Made by a program: the position numbers and the translations under genes. A DNA stretch of 64,000 bases from Stramonita haemastoma (Eukaryota; Mollusca; Gastropoda; Neogastropoda; Muricidae). Positions within the stretch are counted from its first letter, which is position 1. Every line of letters starts with the position of its first letter. Positions 24,401 to 31,703 of the stretch are shown here, in pieces. The notes below the pieces were generated by a model that made no database searches, was not told the origin of the DNA, and saw nothing but the letters and a program-made list of their open reading frames with translations. Location of the stretch: NCBI GenBank assembly GCA_030674155.1, contig CM060318.1:85828365-85892364 (forward strand). Reading direction: 5' to 3'.

Positions 24401-27400
24401 CTCACATTCATTGGGGAGAAAAAACAACAAGAAGAAGTCAGTTCCCCAGATTGTCATGAATGGCAAGAGAAGCCAAGCATCATATAAAATGCCAGCAAAA
24501 CGGCATGTTAATTTTGACAATAAGTCTTTCAATGTCCAGCTTGACAAAGCTCACTCTGGCCATTGAAACAAGCAATCAGAAGCATGCACAGCTTTCTGAT
24601 GAAGGATTGACAATGACAACACCTGGGGACTGAGGGAAACATCCACAGGGCGGTTCATGGGAATGTTCCACTGGTGGGCTGCGGCACACTTACCTCTGTT
24701 TTTCCGACACTTTTACCACATCAATGTTCAGGGCTAGGGGAAACAGAGTCTTCAATGTACTTCCAATATCCAAAGATGTAGGAAGGTTACTTAGAAAGAG
24801 TGACCTATCCTTCACACCTTCATCTGAAAATGGAATAAAGTTCATGTTATCATTAGTAACATCTTTTTTTTCATTCCTCAGCTAGAACTCTGAGGTTGCT
24901 ATGAAACCAGTTTTTTTCCTCTATGATTGAGGAAGGTGCATTTCAACTTGGGGATACAGCTGAGAACTGAATCTAGCAATGTTGTCAGGTAGCTGGGGGA
25001 TACAGCAGAGAACTGAATCTAGCAATGTTGTCAGGTAGCTGGGGGATACAGCAGAGAACTGAATCTAGCAATGTTGTCAGTAGCTGGGAAATACCTCCCT
25101 GCTGTTGCCAACCTTCAATAGCTGTGGGTTCTTTTGACGTGCACAAGTCTGCAAGCACACAGGTCTGACTGGTATAGAGTCTCCTCTGAAAGACTTGGCA
25201 TTCAGTTTGATTTTCTAATCAAACTGGGAAGAAAGGGTTTGAATTGATCCCAGAACCTCACAGTTTATTTGTAAAGCAGAAGAATGTCTAAACTGTCCCA
25301 CCTTCTTTCTTCTCATAATGTAAGTTTGCAAACAAATGCTTGAACTTTCTGCCCATTCAGCTTGCAAAAAATATGACTGAAATATGATTGAAAACCACCA
25401 TGGGGTCCCTGTTTATAAACTCAAACTGCCACTCCCTCTGTGCATGCTTCATTGTAACACTTGTCAGGTTATGGTCCAGTATCATAGAGTCTACACCTCT
25501 CAAGAATGGATAATTCAACACATATCAACCAGCGGTTGCTGAATACAAATCTGCACTGTCACCCCTGGGAGTTTTCAAAACTGCATTTTTTGTTAAGGGC
25601 TCAACAAGGGGGCTTGCAAAAAGATGAGGCACAAAGTCAGAAACCAAACATAAATGACTTTTCTATGCTCATCTAATGAATAAATACATAATTAGGGCCC
25701 TAGACTGCGATAAAGCATGCATCAGTACTGCACACTTGGTGACAATTCCAATGCACATAATTATGCATGTCTCAGACACCCAAAATTTCAGTCTTTCGCA
25801 CAGCAGTTTAGGCTGGTGTGTCATTAGACCATACTAAACTTGACAGGGATGCCCTGATTTTTCACTGTGCTCCCTGCAGTTTTGAGCAGTACATCAAGCG
25901 AAAGCACTTCTGTGCATTCCACATCTTTTAAGCAATAAAAACCTGACATTCCCCAATGTGAGGTGTGACTGGACAATCTTCCTTTACTGGCGAATTCTTC
26001 TTTAGTGAAAATCAGCAAGACTTGTCCTCCAGTCTAAGACAGGATCACACCAGGTGATACGGCCAAGTTGCCCAAAGCATGTGGTGTGATTTTGTTCAGC
26101 TGTTCATCATCAACTTGTTGTCTCTCTTAAACAGCCACCTTGGCGCAGTGGTTAGTGCCATGGACTACAGGATAAAATAATAATAATAATAATAACACAA
26201 TAATGTATGGTATTTATATAGCGCTGAATCTTGTAAACCCAACAAATCGAAGCAATTGTACTCAAATCATTTACACCTATGCAACCCATCCACAAAATAT
26301 CAGAATTAACATATATCAAATCTTTGCTCTCTCTCTCTTTCTCACTCACTCACTCACACTCACACTCACACACACACACACACACACACACACAACACAC
26401 AATCAGAGTCACTGGAAATTTTCGGAATCTGGCTGGCTCCTACCAAGAATGTGTTTGTTATGGGCTCATTGGGAAGACTGGGACCACACAGTTGAGGTTA
26501 CTCCACTTTGGAGACACGAATTCAAAGAGCATTGCTAAATCTATTTGACCATTACTGCATGCAGGTATCTGTATCTCTCGGGCCCAATTAACACCAGGAT
26601 ATATATTATGATGGAAAGCATAAGGTACAGCCCTGTCACGAAGTCCCAAAGCATATGCACCTCGCAAAGCAGTACTGTTACATTGTCCTCATCATCATTG
26701 ATCATTAAGCAATAAAAAAAAAAAAAAAAAGTCTATGATTCAGTGGCCCCGGCTGCTCTGGCCTCATGGTGAGTGGGTGGGTGTCTCACTCACTCTGGCC
26801 TTGAGACTGAGCTAATACTGTTGTTGGTAGAGGGCTTAGTAGGTGGTGTCCTGCGCATGTTGGCTCAGAACAGGCACCACTGAACGGCACCAAAGTGACC
26901 CAGCAGAAGTGCAGGGCCCCTCTGGCTGGTGGCCCCACGGCAGCCTAACATAGATGGGCTCTCTGTGGACTTTCGACCCTGAGGATGTGACACAACAAAT
27001 CTGGGTATGGCTGGGGTGGAAAGATTGAAATGAGCGGCGTGGAAGCAGCAGGACAGGGAGGTCACAGAATTCAAGGCAGCACAGGTTTCCATTGCTGCAG
27101 GCAAGACAACATAGTCCTGTGAAGGTTGAGTGATGTTCTGAACCTGTGGCACACTTACCTCAGTCACAACTCTACTCCATGATGCCAGCTGCATGCTCTG
27201 TCTGTACCTGATTTTCAATGTCACCAGGACATGAAGCTCCAAAACATAGCAAGCTAATGCCCTATGTCACTGAACTACATCTTTAATTACATACATATAT
27301 ACTTTTTTTTAATAAAAAATCCTTCATTTGAATATGATTATTTGTCTGACATTTCTACTTAAAAAAGAAAGAAAAAACTTTTTTAAAATTTCAATAGCAG

Positions 27401-30400
27401 CAACTGATGTTTTATGGTCAACAAGACTGGAAAGCACAGGGGGGAGGGGGGGGGGGGGTCATTCCTCAGCTCCAGCTCCAAGGTTCATCAATGGTGAGAC
27501 TTTGCATGTACGTGATCACTTTTTAATTGTTTTTCCTAGCTTCCATCCCCACCTCCCAATTTAATTGTTTTTCCAAGCTTCCATCCCCACCTCCCAATTT
27601 TAATTGTTTTTTTTCCCAACCTCCACCTTCCATCCCCTTCCCCTCCCAATTCTCATTGTTTTCCCTAGCTTCCACCCCCACTCCCCTCTCTGTTTTGTTT
27701 CTCCAAGTTTTCCTCTCCCTTCAAAAACAAGAAAACAAGCCATCTCTTTTTTGCCTCCTCCTCCTATTTTTTGTTCATTGAAAACATACATACTATCTAC
27801 CAAAGTCATGGACCTGATAATTGATTGTATCTTGGCATATGACAAGAGTTAAGAGTACCCAGCAGGGACCAACCATTCTTTCTCTCTCAACACACATTCA
27901 CAATGACACATGTCATGTACATATTACAAATATTCAGTGACATCAAGAATAATGACAGACACAGTAACAAACACAGACTCCCTCTGTCTCTCTCTGTATG
28001 TCTCTCTCTCTCAAACACACACACACGCACGCACGCATGCACACACGCACGCAAACACACAAATGCATGAAGACGGGTACATCAACTCAGAACAAAAGTT
28101 TACTTACAATCATCAGACACCCCAGAGTTGCCCAGATGCTTTCGGTAGTAGGCCTGTTGCAATGAGAATTTTGCTGAAAAATAAATAAATAAGATACATA
28201 AACTGGGTTGGTTTTTGTTTTGTTTTGTTACTCAGTTAGAGCTCTAATAAGTAATAGTCACCAATGGTGAGATTTAGCTTCTGTGACCATTTGCCCATGA
28301 CTAAGGTAGCTGCATTCCTACTTCAAGGAAAATGAGCAAATAAAATGAAATCATCCAAAATACATTGTAGTATAAATCTAAACAGACTGTGTCCATGAGC
28401 TGGGTTCGATCCCCAAAAGAGATTTACAAAGTCCTCAAAATCAGCCTTGTGTTTGGCTGTTGCCCCAACAGACCCTGTTACCTGGCATCCTTTCACAGAC
28501 TGAGGTGGGGAGGGGGTGTCAGGATCCTGGAAGTCACACACATCATATGGAGACTTCAATTTCATCTGACTGGACTCACTCACCTGACACCAACTACTCT
28601 TAATTAATGAAGACAAGCTTTCTCATGAAAAGTTTCAGTGATAGAACTTTTGAAACAACTCGTAAAGCTCAGCTTCAATGAAAATCTGTGACAGTTGACA
28701 AATTTCTCCCTTTTTTGTTGTTGTTGTTGAGATAATGAAGTGTTCGTGTTGGCACTCACAGTGCACAAATAAACATATACTTGATCAGCTTTGCTGCACC
28801 ACTGTCTTGAGTTGGCTTTGCACACATTATACAGAATGGTCAAAATTATGTCGATCGTTACTTTTTCTCAGAAGAGTTGAAGGTCTCCATAAACAGGTTG
28901 AAGGCTTCCATAAACTCTGCCTGGTAAAAAAAAGAAGCATAAAAAAAAGAAAAAAACAGTGGCCACTAGTCACACCTGTAGCACCAGCAGTGTCAACAAG
29001 ATCAGTCAGGCCAACGAAAGCTTCCACACACGCCCATCACTTTCACAGGGAATACTGTGATCGCTTCAACACAACAGTGCTCCCTGTCAATTAACCACCT
29101 CACTGCAACATCCATTTTTCCATCACTGACAGCTATTTGCCACACGTACTTTAACCACGGGTGGAAGTTTGGGTAACACAACAGTCGACAACAATGTAAC
29201 ACAGACATTCTGATTGTGATTCAATCTTCTGACATGACTGTGGAGGACACTTTAGGCAGATATATAACTAGGTGAACTGGAAATATACACTACAGACAGA
29301 GGAAGGAAAAGTCATGCCATGATGATGATGATGAAGGTTTTTATCAAATTATTTTATGGGGCACTTTTCATCACTTAAAGGGGCAACAGGGCATATATAA
29401 ATAAAGACAGAAGAACGGTCTGCTGCATATGCACACATCTCCATTTGAAACCATCGGTGACCATCAGCTATAAAATAACTGCAGACATCTCAGACTGAGT
29501 GATGGGAAAGCACTATGCTCTTATTTGACACAGAGCAAAATCACAATACAGCTTTCACTCTACCATCATCTTGTACATTAAAAAAAAATGAAGCTGTCAG
29601 CATTTATCAAGAAAATGAAATTCAAACACAATGAGCAGTGGCAAAGCTGACGTCCCATAACTGGGCAGCAGAAAGCAGGTGTGGCTTCTCTTTACTCTAC
29701 TTAGATAAGCCACCCCCACGTCTGCTGCATGGACAGACCTACCTGATCCCTGACCAGATCACAGGCTGTAGAGCTCTAGGTTTAACAACATGACAGCAAA
29801 AGCCATGACACACTGAAGAGGTAAAAGCTGAAATTCTGCTGCCCCTTGTAAACTCATTCATATTGTGCTTTTCTCTACAGCTTGTTTTTATCATCACCAT
29901 TGTTGGTGAAGTTTGGGATGAACTATTTAAAAACAGATTCTCTTTTTTTTTTTTTTTTTTAAACAAATCAGAAACAAAGAAAAAGTTAAAAACCAAAGAC
30001 AGAAAGAAACTGCAGCCATGAAAACGTAAGAAGGGCAGAGCAATAAAATGACGGATGAAGCCTCGACACTAAGATGGAAATCTCTTACCTGTGCGCTGTT
30101 TCTTGCTGAAACTGACCGGTGCTGAGATCATTTTCCCACGGTAGGGAAGTTTTGTCCAGGCAGTAGTTGTTCTTTTCTCCAGCCGAAAGTGGATAACATT
30201 GGCACCCAGGGGAGTGACCATCAACTGCTTTAGCAAGAAAGGGGCTTTCTGGCAATAAATGTCTAATCCGCTGCAACACAGGCAGACCACGAATCCTTTC
30301 AAAAAAATATCCTTGCATATATAAGCTACAAATACAAATAAAGATGTGCTTGACATATATCCAAATTTTCTTCAATTCAGTTCAGTGACAGCAACCATCT

Positions 30401-31653
30401 TGGTATTCTGATAATCACCCCAAATCTTTAAAGATTACACACCAGTAGCTCTCACACCAATAGTAATGAAATGCTTTGAAAGAATCATTCTGAAAAAGCT
30501 TCTTCTCTCCACTTCCCCATATCTGGATCCTCTACAATTTGCTCACAAAGCCAATAGAAGTACAAATGATGCTACCATTACCTTGTTTCACAATGCCTAC
30601 TCTCACCTAGAAAAACCTGACTCTTTTGTTCGTATACTTTTTGTCGACTTTTCCTCTGCCTTTTATACCATTCAGCGCCATCTCCTAGCAATTAAACTAC
30701 TCTCTATAACCGTCTGTCCTTGGCCTATTCTCTGGATAATGAGTTTTTTGACGGAACCAACACAGTTTGTCTGTTTTCAGAAAGCAATACTGACTGAAAG
30801 ATCAACTTCTACAGGTTCTCCCCAAGGCACTGTTCTGTCTCCCATTCTTTCCACCCTTTACACTAATGATTGCACTGGCTCTGATCTAATACCTTTAATC
30901 AAATATTTGATGACCCTGCTCTGGAGAACTTGTCTAACTCCCACATCATGTATTCTCAACAAGTTGAAGAGTTTGCCTCCTGGTGCAAACAAAATTGTCT
31001 AGATTTGACGTTAAAAAAGACAAAAGAAATGTTCACTGATTTTCATAAAAACCCTGAGCCTATACCAAATCTTTTCATTGATGGTGTAATGGTTGAACAT
31101 GTGCATGAGTATAAATATCTAGGTACCGTTATTGACATTCAACTGAATTTTAATGCTAATACAGATCTTTTGAATAGAAAATGCCATTCTCTCATCTTTT
31201 AACTTCAAAAGCTCTGTAGTCTTCAGGTAAACGTGAAAGTTTTACAGAATTTTTATCCATGTTTTATTGAGTCTCTTCTTTCCTTCTCCTTGATGTGTTG
31301 GTACAGAAGCCTTACTTTCAAAAACAGAAATGTACTGAACAGGATTGTAACCAGATGTGGCAAAATTGTGGGCTGTGAGCAAATGAAACTGAATGATTTA
31401 TATGAATGCCATGTGAGAAACAGAGCCAGACAGATTGTAACTGACGGTACCCATGTGCTAGCCAAAAACTTTGAACTTCTCCCATCTCAAAAGTGCTACA
31501 GAGTGCCGAAGTCTAAAACGCTGGCTTTAAAAATAGTTTTATTCCTACCTCAATTATGCTGCTTAATAAGTGAATGACAATAAGTTTGAACTGACCCGTA
31601 GAAAGACAGTGAGCCAGAGAGAGAGAGACAGAGACAGAGAGAGAGAGAGAGAT

Positions 31654-31703
<50 letters not shown>

